DNA of 18,913 nucleotides from an uncultured Oscillospiraceae bacterium (GCA_910588365.1 CAJUQS010000079.1:1-18913), one strand, 5' to 3'. Numbered from the stretch's first letter, positions 1 through 7,579 are shown. Numbers and translations are program-made. The notes: generated by a model not told the origin, from the letters alone.

Positions 1-441
1 CTTCTGGCCCCCGGATACCTGATAGGGAAATTTCGCCAGGATGTCGGTGATGCCCAGTTTTCCAGCCACCTCTCGCACCCGGTTCTGTACCGTTCCGGGG
101 TTCTGGTGATTCAGAGAGAGGGCCAGGCCTATGTTTTCCTCGATGGTCAGGGTATCCAGCAGATTGAAGTCCTGGAACACGAAGCCTAGGCGCTCCCTGC
201 GGAATTGGGCCAGTTCCCCCTCGGAGAGGTCGGCCACGCTCACCCCGTCCAGCAGGATTTTTCCGGCGCTGATGGCGTCGATGGTGGAGATACAGTTGAG
301 CAGAGTGGTCTTGCCGGAGCCGGATGCCCCCATGATGGCCAGGAACTCCCCGGCCTCCACATCGAAGCTTACTCGATCCAAGGCTTGCGTGACATTGCTT
401 TTGCTTCCGTAATATTTTTCAATGTTTTGTACTTGCAGCAT
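1..441 (-). CDS. Bce-type ABC transporter ATP-binding protein (partial, C-terminus off window)
   Basis: Only the first 147 codons are present; the gene runs off the left edge. The ATG at 441-439 follows a strong AGGAGG site (complement of 449-454). The protein starts MLQVQNIEKYYGSKSN. It has a Walker A (GASGSGKTT, residues 38-46), a Q-loop (VFQDFNLLDTLT, Q90) and the start of the ABC signature (VSGGQ, 142-146) right at the edge. The 'YGSKSNVTQALD' start and the 'FNLLDTLT' Q-loop are typical of the BceA/YxdL group. In that group the ATPase pairs with a large BceB-type permease and gives resistance to peptide antibiotics such as bacitracin, under control of a two-component system. Walker B and the permease are not visible. 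The family call is firm; the actual antibiotic substrate cannot be inferred. Confidence 0.9.
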   Translation of the reverse strand, partial: MLQVQNIEKYYGSKSNVTQALDRVSFDVEAGEFLAIMGASGSGKTTLLNCISTIDAISAGKILLDGVSVADLSEGELAQFRRERLGFVFQDFNLLDTLTIEENIGLALSLNHQNPGTVQNRVREVAGKLGITDILAKFPYQVSGGQK

Positions 442-518
442 ATCGTTTGCCTCCTTTGCTTGTGGCTCTATGGTACACCAAAAGCGAAGGCCGTTGTATC
501 GAAGTCATATTGATTCGT

Positions 519-534
519 CTTACAGTTTTGTAAG
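519..534 (-). promoter_or_regulatory. Putative BceR-type operator
   Basis: A perfect inverted repeat, CTTACA-AAAC-TGTAAG on the minus strand, lies 78 bases upstream of the Bce-type ATPase start. It fits the TNACA-N4-TGTAA pattern known for BceR-like response regulators. Its position upstream of exactly this type of transporter supports the call. No regulator gene is visible in the window. Confidence 0.6.
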
Positions 535-646
535 GTTTTTTTGTACCACATCCAGCATTGTGAACCGCGCAGAGAAAAAAGTAAAATGTGAACTGATTTA
601 TACATGACCGGCATCCCGGCGATTGCGCCGACAAGAACCTGTGAAA

Positions 647-686
647 GCTCCCGAAAGCCCCACTATATAGTGGGGCTTTCGGGAGC
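647..686. repeat. Perfect 40-bp palindrome (possible bidirectional terminator)
   Basis: Bases 647-686 equal their own reverse complement: 17-bp arms GCTCCCGAAAGCCCCAC and its complement around TATATA. On the minus strand it is followed by TTTCAC, on the plus strand by CTTGCTTTC, so the U-tracts are short. It sits in the gene-free stretch 442-749, between the ATPase promoter region and the spore-protein terminator. It may insulate the two units or be a dispersed palindromic element. Confidence 0.6.
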
Positions 687-749
687 CTTGCTTTCTGTGC
701 ATTTGCGCCATCTCTGACCGACACGATACGCTGTGACAGGGATACCGCT

Positions 750-791
750 AAAAAGCCGCCGTTTTACGCTCCTCGTAATACGGCGGCTTTT
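750..791 (-). terminator. Intrinsic terminator after the spore-protein gene
   Basis: AAAAGCCGCCGT (751-762) pairs with ACGGCGGCTTTT (780-791). Read on the minus strand the hairpin ends in a T-rich tract. It lies 33 bases beyond the stop of the small spore-protein gene; read from the plus strand it also ends in TTTT and could work both ways. Confidence 0.75.
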
Positions 792-824
792 ATGGGCTGA
801 TTCACCTGAATAAGTAATATTTTG

Positions 825-956
825 TCATGGTTTGTCAATTGCTGTTTGTCTCTTAGATGGTGCGGATACGCCAACCTCGCTGGCAGCCTCCATCTTGAAC
901 TTGTCCATGGCCTCGCGGGCCTCGGGAACATTGATGCGGTTGTTCTTCTTAGACAT
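825..956 (-). CDS. Alpha/beta-type small acid-soluble spore protein, C-terminally shortened
   Basis: A 43-residue protein beginning MSKKNNRINVPEAREAMDKF, preceded by an AGGAGAAAAGG-type ribosome site. The stretch PEAREAMDKFKMEAASEVGV (residues 11-30) is the first conserved helix of alpha/beta-type SASPs, which coat and protect DNA in dormant spores. After residue 30 the sequence leaves the family: it continues SAPSKRQTAIDKP and stops. The second half, with the usual GSVGGxMVKxMI DNA-binding helix, is absent and is not found just downstream. Family members are usually about 60-70 residues. It may be a decayed copy or a short variant; DNA binding in the normal way looks unlikely. Start and terminator are intact, so it may still be expressed. 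It indicates a spore-forming host. Confidence 0.75.
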   Translation of the reverse strand: MSKKNNRINVPEAREAMDKFKMEAASEVGVSAPSKRQTAIDKP

Positions 957-1240
957 TTCCTTTTCTCCTTCTCCATTTTTTGCGGCAGCGCTGCGTACCG
1001 GCAGAGAAGGATTGGGCGGAGGAACCGCTCAAGACCTTTTCTGTTGGAGCTGCGCCGCAGAGCAGACGTTTTTGTCCTCCGCCCTTGCCGCAACCATATC
1101 ATTTGCATTCCGGCTCCGAATATGCCGCCGGCGCATCCGGTAATTTTTTGCAGGAAAAAGGCGCAGTGTCTGTGTTTCAAAAAAGTAATGCTGCCACCTT
1201 TTTGAGAAAGGGGGCAGCGTCCCAGTCCGCCCTGGAGATG
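957..1240. other. Intergenic region between divergent genes
   Basis: About 285 bases between the start of the spore-protein gene and the promoter of the GH3 gene. It must contain the spore gene's promoter, but I could not pick out a convincing sporulation-sigma site. No convincing coding frame with a ribosome site is seen. Confidence 0.5.
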
Positions 1241-1269
1241 TTGACAGGGGGTGGCAGACATGCTAGACT
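1241..1269 (+). promoter_or_regulatory. Sigma-A-type promoter of the GH3 gene
   Basis: TTGACA at 1241-1246, a 17-base spacer, then TAGACT at 1264-1269. The -35 is a perfect consensus. The transcript would carry a ~50-nt leader containing a GC-rich hairpin (GGCGCGGC 1286-1293 pairing with GCCGCGCC 1298-1305) just before the AGGAGG site at 1311-1316. Confidence 0.65.
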
Positions 1270-1324
1270 GGCACCAGAAAAATCCGGCGCGGCGCGGGCC
1301 GCGCCCCGACAGGAGGAGCGCGAC

Positions 1325-3796
1325 ATGAAGCTTTTGACCAAGGCCAGCCCCGACGGAGGCGTGAGCCAGCGGGAGCGGGAGAATCGGCAGGTGGCCTATC
1401 AGGCGGCCTGCGAGGGGATGGTGCTGCTGAAAAACGACGGGGCCCTGCCCCTTCGGACAAAAAAGGTGGCGCTCTACGGAGCCGGCGCGTCCAGGACCAT
1501 CAAGGGCGGAAGCGGCGCGGGGGAGGTCAACGAGCGCCACGCGGTCACCATCCTGGAGGGGCTCAGGGACCGGGGATTTGAGATCACCACCCAGCGGTGG
1601 ATTGCGGACTTCGAGCGGGAGTATGCGGCTGCCGGGGCGGCCCACCAGGCGCGGCGGAGAAATCCCGCGAACTTTTTGGGCTCCAAAGCCATCATCGAGA
1701 TGATGGACGGCTTCCGCGCCCCCTGCGGACCGGCCATCACCGGGGCGGACGTGGAGGAGAGCGCCACGGATGCCTGCATCTACGTCCTCAGCCGTCAGGC
1801 CGGGGAGAGAAGTGACCGGAGGGTGGAGCGGGGGGACCTGCTGCTCTCCGGCGAAGAGGAGGAGGCCATCCGCTTCTGCGCGGAGAAGTACGCGCACTTC
1901 GTGCTGGTGATCAACAGCGGCTCCGCACTGGATATGGCCTTCTTGGAGCATATTCCCGGCATCAACGCCATCCTCTATCTCTGCCAGCCGGGCGGCGAGG
2001 GCGGGAGCGCCTTTGCCGATGTCATCGGCGGGAAGGTGTCCCCCTCCGGCAAGCTGGCCGACACCTGGGCCTGGCGGTACGAGGACTTCCCCTTCGCCGG
2101 GGAGTACAGCTATCTCAACGGCGATCTGAGAAACGAGTTCTATCAGGAGGGCATCTACGTAGGCTACCGTTTTTTTGACAGCTTCGGCGTGGAGCCCGCC
2201 TATCCCTTTGGCTTCGGCCTGAGCTACACGGACTTCGCCATCCGCTGCAAAGGCATCTCCGTTGCGGAGGACGGCCGGCGCGTCACGGTGCGGGCCCTTG
2301 TGACCAACATCGGGGAGCGCTTCACCGGCAAGGAGGTGGCACAGCTGTACGTCTCCGCACCCAACGGTGCCCTGGACAAGGAGTACCAGTCCCTGGCCGC
2401 CTTCGCCAAGACGGAGCCCCTGGCGCCCGGGAGGAGCCAGGAGCTGGCACTCACCTTTGATCTGGCGGCGCTGGCCAGCTACCGGGAGGCGGACGCCTCC
2501 TACGTGCTGGAGCCCGGCAGCTACCTGCTGCGGCTGGGAAACTCCTCCCGGAGTACGGCCCTCGTGGGAACCCTCCAGCTGGAGCGGGAGGTGGTCCTCT
2601 CCCGGCACACCCACATCTGCCCCCTCCACCTGCCCCTGCGGGAGCTCCACGCGCCGGCCCACAGCTGGGGGCCCCTGCCGGACGGCCTGCCCCGCCTGAC
2701 CATCCGCCCGGAGGCATTTGAGACGGTCGTCTGCACCTACGGCAATCTCCCGCTCTGTCCGGACGAGCGGGTGCGGCGAGCCCTCAGCCGGCTGAAGCTG
2801 GAGGACATGGCGGAGATCGTGGTGGGGGCCGGCATGTTCGGCGGCAGGCACCGGTTCCATCTGCCCGGGGCCGTGGGGAACACCACCAGCAGGCTCTGGG
2901 ACCGGGGGCTGGCCAACGTGGCGCTGTGCGACGGCCCGGCGGGACTCCGCATCCAGCGCCGGTCCACGGTGGGGAAGAACGGCGCGGTCAAGCCGGTGGA
3001 CCTGCCCCTCTCGGCCTTCGAGGCCGCGCCCGGCTTTGTGAAAAAGCTGGTGACGGGGAATCCGGAGAAGGAGGAGGTCCTCTACCAGTACGCCACCGCC
3101 TTCCCGGTGGCCGCCGCCCTGGCACAGAGCTGGAACACGGATCTCATGTACCAGGTGGGCCGGGCGGTCTACCGGGAGATGAAAGAGTTCGGCTGCACCT
3201 TCTGGCTGGCTCCGGCGGTGAACATCCACCGCAATCCCCTGTGCGGCCGGAACTTTGAGTACTTCTCCGAGGACCCCCGCCTCACGGGTGCCATGGCGGC
3301 GGCCCTGACCAGGGGCGTCCAGCAGGAGGAGGGGTTCTACGTGACGGTCAAGCACTTCGCCTGCAACAACCAGGAGGAGGGCCGCACGTCGGTGTCCAGC
3401 AACGTGGGGGAGCGGGCCCTCCGGGAGATCTACCTGCGGGGCTTTGAGAGCGTGGTTCGTGATGGCGGCGCGAAGGCCGTCATGACCGCCTACAACCGGG
3501 TCAACGGCGTGTACGCACCCAACAGCCACGATTTGTGTACCAAGGTCCTCCGCTGCGAGTGGGGGTTCGACGGCGTGGTGATGACTGACTGGTACGCCAC
3601 CAGCCGGGGCCGGGCCAGCAGCGCCGCCGCCCTGGCGGCGGGCAACGACCTCATTATGCCCGGCGGACCCGGCTTCAAGGGGGAGATCCTCCGGGGTGTG
3701 CGCTCTGGGGTCATCACCGAGGCCGACGTCCGGCAGTGCTGCGGCAATGTTATCCGCGCCATCCTGAACAGCGCCATCCAGCGGGAGTACCAGTAG
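1325..3796 (+). CDS. Glycoside hydrolase family 3 protein, permuted domain order (beta-glucosidase-like)
   Basis: An 823-residue enzyme. The ATG at 1325 is chosen because AGGAGG (1311-1316) precedes it; the open frame extends upstream to 980 but without a ribosome site and across the promoter. The usual GH3 order is reversed. The alpha/beta sandwich domain comes first (about residues 20-300, with RQAGERSD at 158-165 and YPFGFGLSYT at 293-302). A fibronectin-III-like domain follows (about 318-420). The TIM-barrel domain is last (about 480-810). In the barrel I see DGPAG (536-540), NRNPLCGRN-type signature (HRNPLCGRNFEYFSEDP, 635-651), KHFACNNQE (676-684) and the nucleophile motif GVVMTDW with Asp755. 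E161 is a candidate acid/base. Known GH3 enzymes with this order include the Ruminococcus albus beta-glucosidase type. No signal peptide, so it likely cleaves imported oligosaccharides or glycosides in the cytosol. It is a single-gene unit, convergent with the next gene. The exact sugar is unknown. Confidence 0.93.
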   Translation: MKLLTKASPDGGVSQRERENRQVAYQAACEGMVLLKNDGALPLRTKKVALYGAGASRTIKGGSGAGEVNERHAVTILEGLRDRGFEITTQRWIADFEREYAAAGAAHQARRRNPANFLGSKAIIEMMDGFRAPCGPAITGADVEESATDACIYVLSRQAGERSDRRVERGDLLLSGEEEEAIRFCAEKYAHFVLVINSGSALDMAFLEHIPGINAILYLCQPGGEGGSAFADVIGGKVSPSGKLADTWAWRYEDFPFAGEYSYLNGDLRNEFYQEGIYVGYRFFDSFGVEPAYPFGFGLSYTDFAIRCKGISVAEDGRRVTVRALVTNIGERFTGKEVAQLYVSAPNGALDKEYQSLAAFAKTEPLAPGRSQELALTFDLAALASYREADASYVLEPGSYLLRLGNSSRSTALVGTLQLEREVVLSRHTHICPLHLPLRELHAPAHSWGPLPDGLPRLTIRPEAFETVVCTYGNLPLCPDERVRRALSRLKLEDMAEIVVGAGMFGGRHRFHLPGAVGNTTSRLWDRGLANVALCDGPAGLRIQRRSTVGKNGAVKPVDLPLSAFEAAPGFVKKLVTGNPEKEEVLYQYATAFPVAAALAQSWNTDLMYQVGRAVYREMKEFGCTFWLAPAVNIHRNPLCGRNFEYFSEDPRLTGAMAAALTRGVQQEEGFYVTVKHFACNNQEEGRTSVSSNVGERALREIYLRGFESVVRDGGAKAVMTAYNRVNGVYAPNSHDLCTKVLRCEWGFDGVVMTDWYATSRGRASSAAALAAGNDLIMPGGPGFKGEILRGVRSGVITEADVRQCCGNVIRAILNSAIQREYQ

Positions 3797-3802
3797 GCGG
3801 CC

Positions 3803-4000
3803 ATTCTTTTCTTTGTGGACAAAGAAAAGAATCAAAAGAAAAACCTTTGCGCGAAACCGTGTTTCGCGCTTGGCCGTCAAACGAACGCAGCCGCCCCGGA
3901 CAATCTCCGGGGCGGCTGTATCGCTTGATCTGACGGCTGTGCAAAGCGAACGCTTTGCGCAAAAATTCTTTTTGATTTCTTTTTCTTTTAAGAAAAAGAA
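3803..4000. repeat. 198-bp nested inverted-repeat element between convergent genes
   Basis: The outer ends are A/T-rich hairpins: ATTCTTTTCTTTGT (3803-3816) with its complement at 3819-3832, and TTCTTTTTCTT (3977-3987) with its complement at 3990-4000. Inside are GCGCGAAAC/GTTTCGCGC (3849-3869), a central 13-bp stem CAGCCGCCCCGGA/TCCGGGGCGGCTG (3888-3918) and GCAAAGCG/CGCTTTGC (3941-3958). The left half and the reverse complement of the right half also align with each other, including the TTTGCGC and GCCGTC blocks, so the whole unit is one imperfect long inverted repeat. It probably terminates transcription from both sides. It resembles a MITE-like or palindromic dispersed element; no transposase is seen. 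Confidence 0.65.
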
Positions 4001-6543
4001 TGATTACAGATTTTGACGATCATATCGCCGCTGCCCACGTTGTAGCCGCTGCACGCGTAGACGGCGTTCAGCGTGCCGGTGGTGACCACGATGAGGGGCA
4101 GCTTCTCGGGATCCACGTACATGCGGCGGGCGATGGTCTCCACGTTGGGAACGAAGCTGTCGCAGCAGACCCGGATTCTCGGGAAGGTGTCCAGCACCTT
4201 TTTCAGCTTGGCGTTCTCCAGGGCCTCCTTCCCGTGCACCATGAAGACGATGTCCGCGGGGAGGTTCTGGAAGTCGGCCTCCTGCTCCAGCATCTCGTTG
4301 AGGATGTGCTCGGTGGGCTCCATGCCCTCCTCCAGCCACATGAGGACCGCCTTCTTCTCCGTCAGCTGGCTGCCCAGGACGGTCTGGCCTGCCTCGTCGC
4401 GGACCTTGAACTCGTCCAGGGCGAAGTTGTCCAGCATCTGGGAGAGATCCGCCTGGAACTTGCGCAGCTTGACGGTCTTCGTCCCGCCGTCCGCCAGGCG
4501 GAGGTGGTACTTGCTGGCGTGGATGCTGCCGTTGGGCAGGCGGTTGTCAGTGATGATCCGGTAATCGCCGCCATGGGCTGGGATCCGCAGCTGGTTGTTC
4601 TCCCACTTCTCATCGGACAGCTCCAGCCGCTGGTAAATGCCGTCCACCAGAAAGCTCACGGAGAAGTCCGGCCCGTACTGCCAGGTTTCCTCCGGCTCCT
4701 TCTCGAAGATCAGCGTGCCGCTGCCCTCGCTGAGGGGCTGTACCGGCTGGAAGGCGCCGTTCTGCCAGTACTCGGCCCCCTGGTCCACCGGATTCATCCG
4801 GGCGGCAACGCCCAGGGCGCGGCAGATGGAGACAAAGAGGATCTTCTGGGACAGGGGGCTGGCGTTCTTCACCGTCAGGGCCCCCACCGGCCGGGTGACA
4901 ATCTGGCCGTATTCCACCGTGGGATCGAAGCCGATGTTCTCCTGGATATAGCGCCAGACCTTGGCCGGATCCGCCCGGAAAGCGGCTTTCTGCTCGTCGC
5001 CGAAGTAGTCCAGAATGAACTGGCGGTTCTTGGACAGGGGCTCGTTGAACACCCGGGGGCAGACGATGTAGGGATAGAACAGATCATCGCGCCCGGCGGC
5101 ATAGCCCCGGGTCAGCGCCAGGGCCTCCCGCAGGATGTCCGGATCCACGTCCCGCCGGTCCTTCTTGGACAGGGTCAGCAGCAGGGCCTCCTTCTCCCGG
5201 GCGGTGAACGCGCCGTCCTCCAGGAAGCCGATGAGCCGCTCCACATTGCCGCGGCTCTCGAAGAGCAGATCGTAGATCTCCTGGCTGTAGCCGCCCTGCT
5301 CCACCACCGCCCGGGCCCGGGCCTCGCTGAACATCTCAGCCACCCGCTGCTCCCGCTTGGCGTTGGCGGCGGCGGTCTTTTTCAAGCCCAGCTCCTTCTG
5401 CTCCTCCGTGGGCTTCGCGCCGTTGACAATCTGATCCCGGGGGGCGACGGACACGAAGTCCTCCCAGGTGTCCCAGACCGGCGTCTCCGTCTGGAGCACG
5501 ATCTCCACCTGATCGCAGTCCGGGGTGTAGACCATCCGCTCGCAGTGGAGGCTGTCCTTCTTCACATGGATGTTGATGGTGCCCAGGCCGCAGGTGAGGG
5601 CGGCGATGCCGTCCGCACCGGTGGTCACCACGGCGGCGGGGAAGATGTCGGAGTAGTTGAGAATGCCGAAGGACACCTGCGCACCCTCCACCGGCGCGCC
5701 GGCGGCATCCTTTACCGTCACGGTGAGGCGGGTGGTCACGGCGTAGAGCTTGAGGTTGTTGAGGAAGTTGGCCATGCCCACTTTGGAGATGACCTCCTCC
5801 CCGGAAATATCACTGAAGCAGCGGCTGTGGATGAGCATGGCCCGGCTGGAGGCGTTGGTGAACCAGCCCTTGTTGAGCACCTCCTCCGGCTCGCAGGCGC
5901 CCAGGAAATACCACTTGCCATCGCACCAGACCTCCACCCAGGCGTGGTTGTCGTCACAGTGGGCCCACCGGGGGGTGTAGATCTGCCGGGCCGGGATGCC
6001 CAGGGCGCGGAAGACGTTGACGCCGAAAGCGGACTCCTCGCCGCACCGGCCGTAGGCGGAGCGGTAGGCGCCCATGGCGGAGATGGTCCGGCCGTCAGTG
6101 GCCTGGTACATCACGTTTTCCGCGTTCCAGTAGTTGGCCTCCAGGATAGCCTCCCGCATGGAGAGGCCCTCCACCCGCCCGGCCAGCTGGCTGTGGAAGA
6201 ACTTCCGGCAGTCGCACAGCTCCTCCTCGTTGACCCGGATGTGCAGCACGTAGTTGAGGAAGATATCCTCCGGCACGTCCTTGGCAAAGGGGGAGTGCTC
6301 GCGCAGATACACGCCGTGCTCCGCGCAGGAGAGGAAGATGGCAAAATCGTAGTTGGCCAGATCGCTGAGGGGGCTGTTGGCGCAGATCCACTTGGCCGCG
6401 AGGAGGACCTCCTCCGAAACCGAAGCTTTCGCCTCCTCCAGAGCCGCCAGCAGCTCCCGCTTCCGCTGGGCGCCGGCCCGCTCTAAGAGGGCGTCAAATT
6501 TGGACTGGGCGGCAGACGCCGCCTGCTGTGAAAAAATCATCAT
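3988..6543 (-). CDS. Cytosolic transglutaminase-superfamily protein with C-terminal thioredoxin-like region
   Basis: 851 residues from the ATG at 6543, which follows AGGAGGAAT; the adjacent ATG at 6540 has better ribosome-site spacing and is equally possible. A longer frame to 6606 lacks a ribosome site. No signal peptide or membrane segment. A helical N-terminal part (1-150) precedes a transglutaminase-like core with Cys167 (GRCGEES) and His200 (DNHAWVEVW), followed by WYFLGACEPE where the third catalytic acid is expected. Residues 272-330 look like a carboxypeptidase-regulatory/Ig-type beta domain. Residues 525-605 resemble a second transglutaminase core (ICRALGVAARMNP matching FRALGIPARQIYT) but without the Cys. 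Residues 728-846 look thioredoxin-like but lack CxxC. The superfamily includes proteases, transglutaminases and peptide amidases; which applies is unknown. It is last in the importer-CutC gene series, which hints at action on imported peptides. Its final residues and stop codon fall within the 198-bp repeat. Confidence 0.85.
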   Translation of the reverse strand: MMIFSQQAASAAQSKFDALLERAGAQRKRELLAALEEAKASVSEEVLLAAKWICANSPLSDLANYDFAIFLSCAEHGVYLREHSPFAKDVPEDIFLNYVLHIRVNEEELCDCRKFFHSQLAGRVEGLSMREAILEANYWNAENVMYQATDGRTISAMGAYRSAYGRCGEESAFGVNVFRALGIPARQIYTPRWAHCDDNHAWVEVWCDGKWYFLGACEPEEVLNKGWFTNASSRAMLIHSRCFSDISGEEVISKVGMANFLNNLKLYAVTTRLTVTVKDAAGAPVEGAQVSFGILNYSDIFPAAVVTTGADGIAALTCGLGTINIHVKKDSLHCERMVYTPDCDQVEIVLQTETPVWDTWEDFVSVAPRDQIVNGAKPTEEQKELGLKKTAAANAKREQRVAEMFSEARARAVVEQGGYSQEIYDLLFESRGNVERLIGFLEDGAFTAREKEALLLTLSKKDRRDVDPDILREALALTRGYAAGRDDLFYPYIVCPRVFNEPLSKNRQFILDYFGDEQKAAFRADPAKVWRYIQENIGFDPTVEYGQIVTRPVGALTVKNASPLSQKILFVSICRALGVAARMNPVDQGAEYWQNGAFQPVQPLSEGSGTLIFEKEPEETWQYGPDFSVSFLVDGIYQRLELSDEKWENNQLRIPAHGGDYRIITDNRLPNGSIHASKYHLRLADGGTKTVKLRKFQADLSQMLDNFALDEFKVRDEAGQTVLGSQLTEKKAVLMWLEEGMEPTEHILNEMLEQEADFQNLPADIVFMVHGKEALENAKLKKVLDTFPRIRVCCDSFVPNVETIARRMYVDPEKLPLIVVTTGTLNAVYACSGYNVGSGDMIVKICNHSFS

Positions 6544-6606
6544 ATTCCTCCTGGTGATAGTTGATTTCAAGACTCCTTCAAACAAGCCGCGGGAAGAAGC
6601 AGGCAA

Positions 6607-6645
6607 AAAGACAAGCTCAGACCAAACCGGGGTGAACTTGTCTTT
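6607..6645 (-). terminator. Weak intrinsic terminator or attenuator between cutC and the transglutaminase-like gene
   Basis: On the minus strand AAAGACAAG (complement of 6637-6645) pairs with CTTGTCTTT (complement of 6607-6615) and is followed by TTTTTGCC. The stem is 9 bp with a 21-base loop, so termination is probably partial. It would separate or tune expression of the downstream gene. Confidence 0.45.
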
Positions 6646-6695
6646 CTGCTCAGGCTCCTATCTACTTTTCCGGGCAGCCGGCCCGCGGGGCGTGA

Positions 6696-7448
6696 TTACG
6701 CAAAAGCGTGGACAATCTGGGCGCACTCGCGGAACTCCTGCTCGTCCGTCTGCCAGATCTCGTACTCGGACAGGGAGGGCAGGCCCATGGACACCGTGCT
6801 CTTGCGGTAGACCATGCCGCTGTCCAGCACGCCCTTCCGGCCGGTGGTGTGGAACACGCGGATGCCGGTGTGGTCGTGGATCTCCTGGATGTTCCACTTC
6901 TTCACGCCGCAGCCGGCCATGATGTCGATGCGGCCCGCAGCCTTGGCGTAGACCTCCTTCAGGATGTCCTTGCCGGCCACCACGTCGCTGGCCTGGCCGG
7001 AGGTCAGGATGGTCGTGCACCCCAGCTCAATGGCCGTCTCCAGGGCGGCGTAGGGGTCGCGGGTCATGTCGAAGGCGCGGTGGAGGGTGACGTCGATGCC
7101 GCCGGCGCACTCCATCATCCGCTTCATCTTCTCCACGTCCAGATCGCCGTCCGGGGTCAGCGCGCCGATGACAACGCCGTTGGCGCCCAGTTCACGGAAG
7201 GTCTTGATCTCCTCGCACATCTCCTCCATCTCGATGTCCGTATAGAGGAAGTCGCCGAAACGGGGGCGGATGAGGACGTTGATTTTCACGTCGCAGTCCC
7301 GCTGAACCTGCTTGAAGACGACCGGGGAGGGGGTGGTGCCGCCAATGGCCAGGTGGGCGCACAGCTCCAGCCGGTCCGCTCCGCCGCGGGTCGCGGCCAC
7401 ACAGGAGGCGTGGGAGTCCACGCAGGCCTCAATCAGTGGTTTGTTCAT
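6696..7448 (-). CDS. cutC: CutC family protein
   Basis: 250 residues, a full-length CutC (PF03932). The family's conserved blocks are clear: GGADRLELC (22-30), GGTTPS (36-41), LIRPRFGDFLY (59-69), GVVIGAL, DVTLHRAFD, ILTSG and IMAGCGVKKWN. The fold is a TIM barrel. The name comes from copper-sensitive E. coli mutants, but a direct copper role is disputed and the biochemical activity is not settled. Start ATG at 7448; GGAAGGGAG lies about 12 bases upstream, slightly far. The gene follows the last importer ATPase after 131 bases and precedes the transglutaminase-like gene by 152 bases, all in one direction. That position suggests a metabolic role linked to the imported substrate rather than copper export; this is inference. 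Confidence 0.92.
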   Translation of the reverse strand: MNKPLIEACVDSHASCVAATRGGADRLELCAHLAIGGTTPSPVVFKQVQRDCDVKINVLIRPRFGDFLYTDIEMEEMCEEIKTFRELGANGVVIGALTPDGDLDVEKMKRMMECAGGIDVTLHRAFDMTRDPYAALETAIELGCTTILTSGQASDVVAGKDILKEVYAKAAGRIDIMAGCGVKKWNIQEIHDHTGIRVFHTTGRKGVLDSGMVYRKSTVSMGLPSLSEYEIWQTDEQEFRECAQIVHAFA

Positions 7449-7470
7449 ATGTCAGTTATTCTCCCTTCCT

Positions 7471-7505
7471 GCTCTTTTTCTCCGAAAAAGAGCCCAAAAG
7501 AAATT
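7471..7505. repeat. Partial copy of the A/T-rich hairpin repeat
   Basis: GCTCTTTTTC (7471-7480) pairs perfectly with GAAAAAGAGC (7484-7493) around a 3-base loop. It is followed by CCAAAAGAAATTTT. The layout matches both ends of the 198-bp element at 3803-4000 (TTCTTTT palindrome followed by TCAAAAAGAA or TCAAAAGAAA). It lies in the 131-base gap between dppF-like and cutC, just upstream of the cutC ribosome site. Confidence 0.55.
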
Positions 7506-7579
7506 TTCATGGGCACTTACCTTACGCCGGCCGCGGGCAGGGAATGCCTGCGGCGCGGCGGGATTTGGCTGGCGGGGTA

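Noticed and set aside
764..3880. Long 1038-codon open frame on the minus strand
   Set aside because: It is the antisense of the GH3 gene in GC-rich DNA; it has no ribosome site, no recognisable domain and crosses the GH3 promoter and the spore-protein gene.
4000..6486. 828-codon open frame on the plus strand
   Set aside because: Antisense shadow of the transglutaminase-like gene; low-complexity Leu/Gly/Val/His-rich translation, no ribosome site and no motif.
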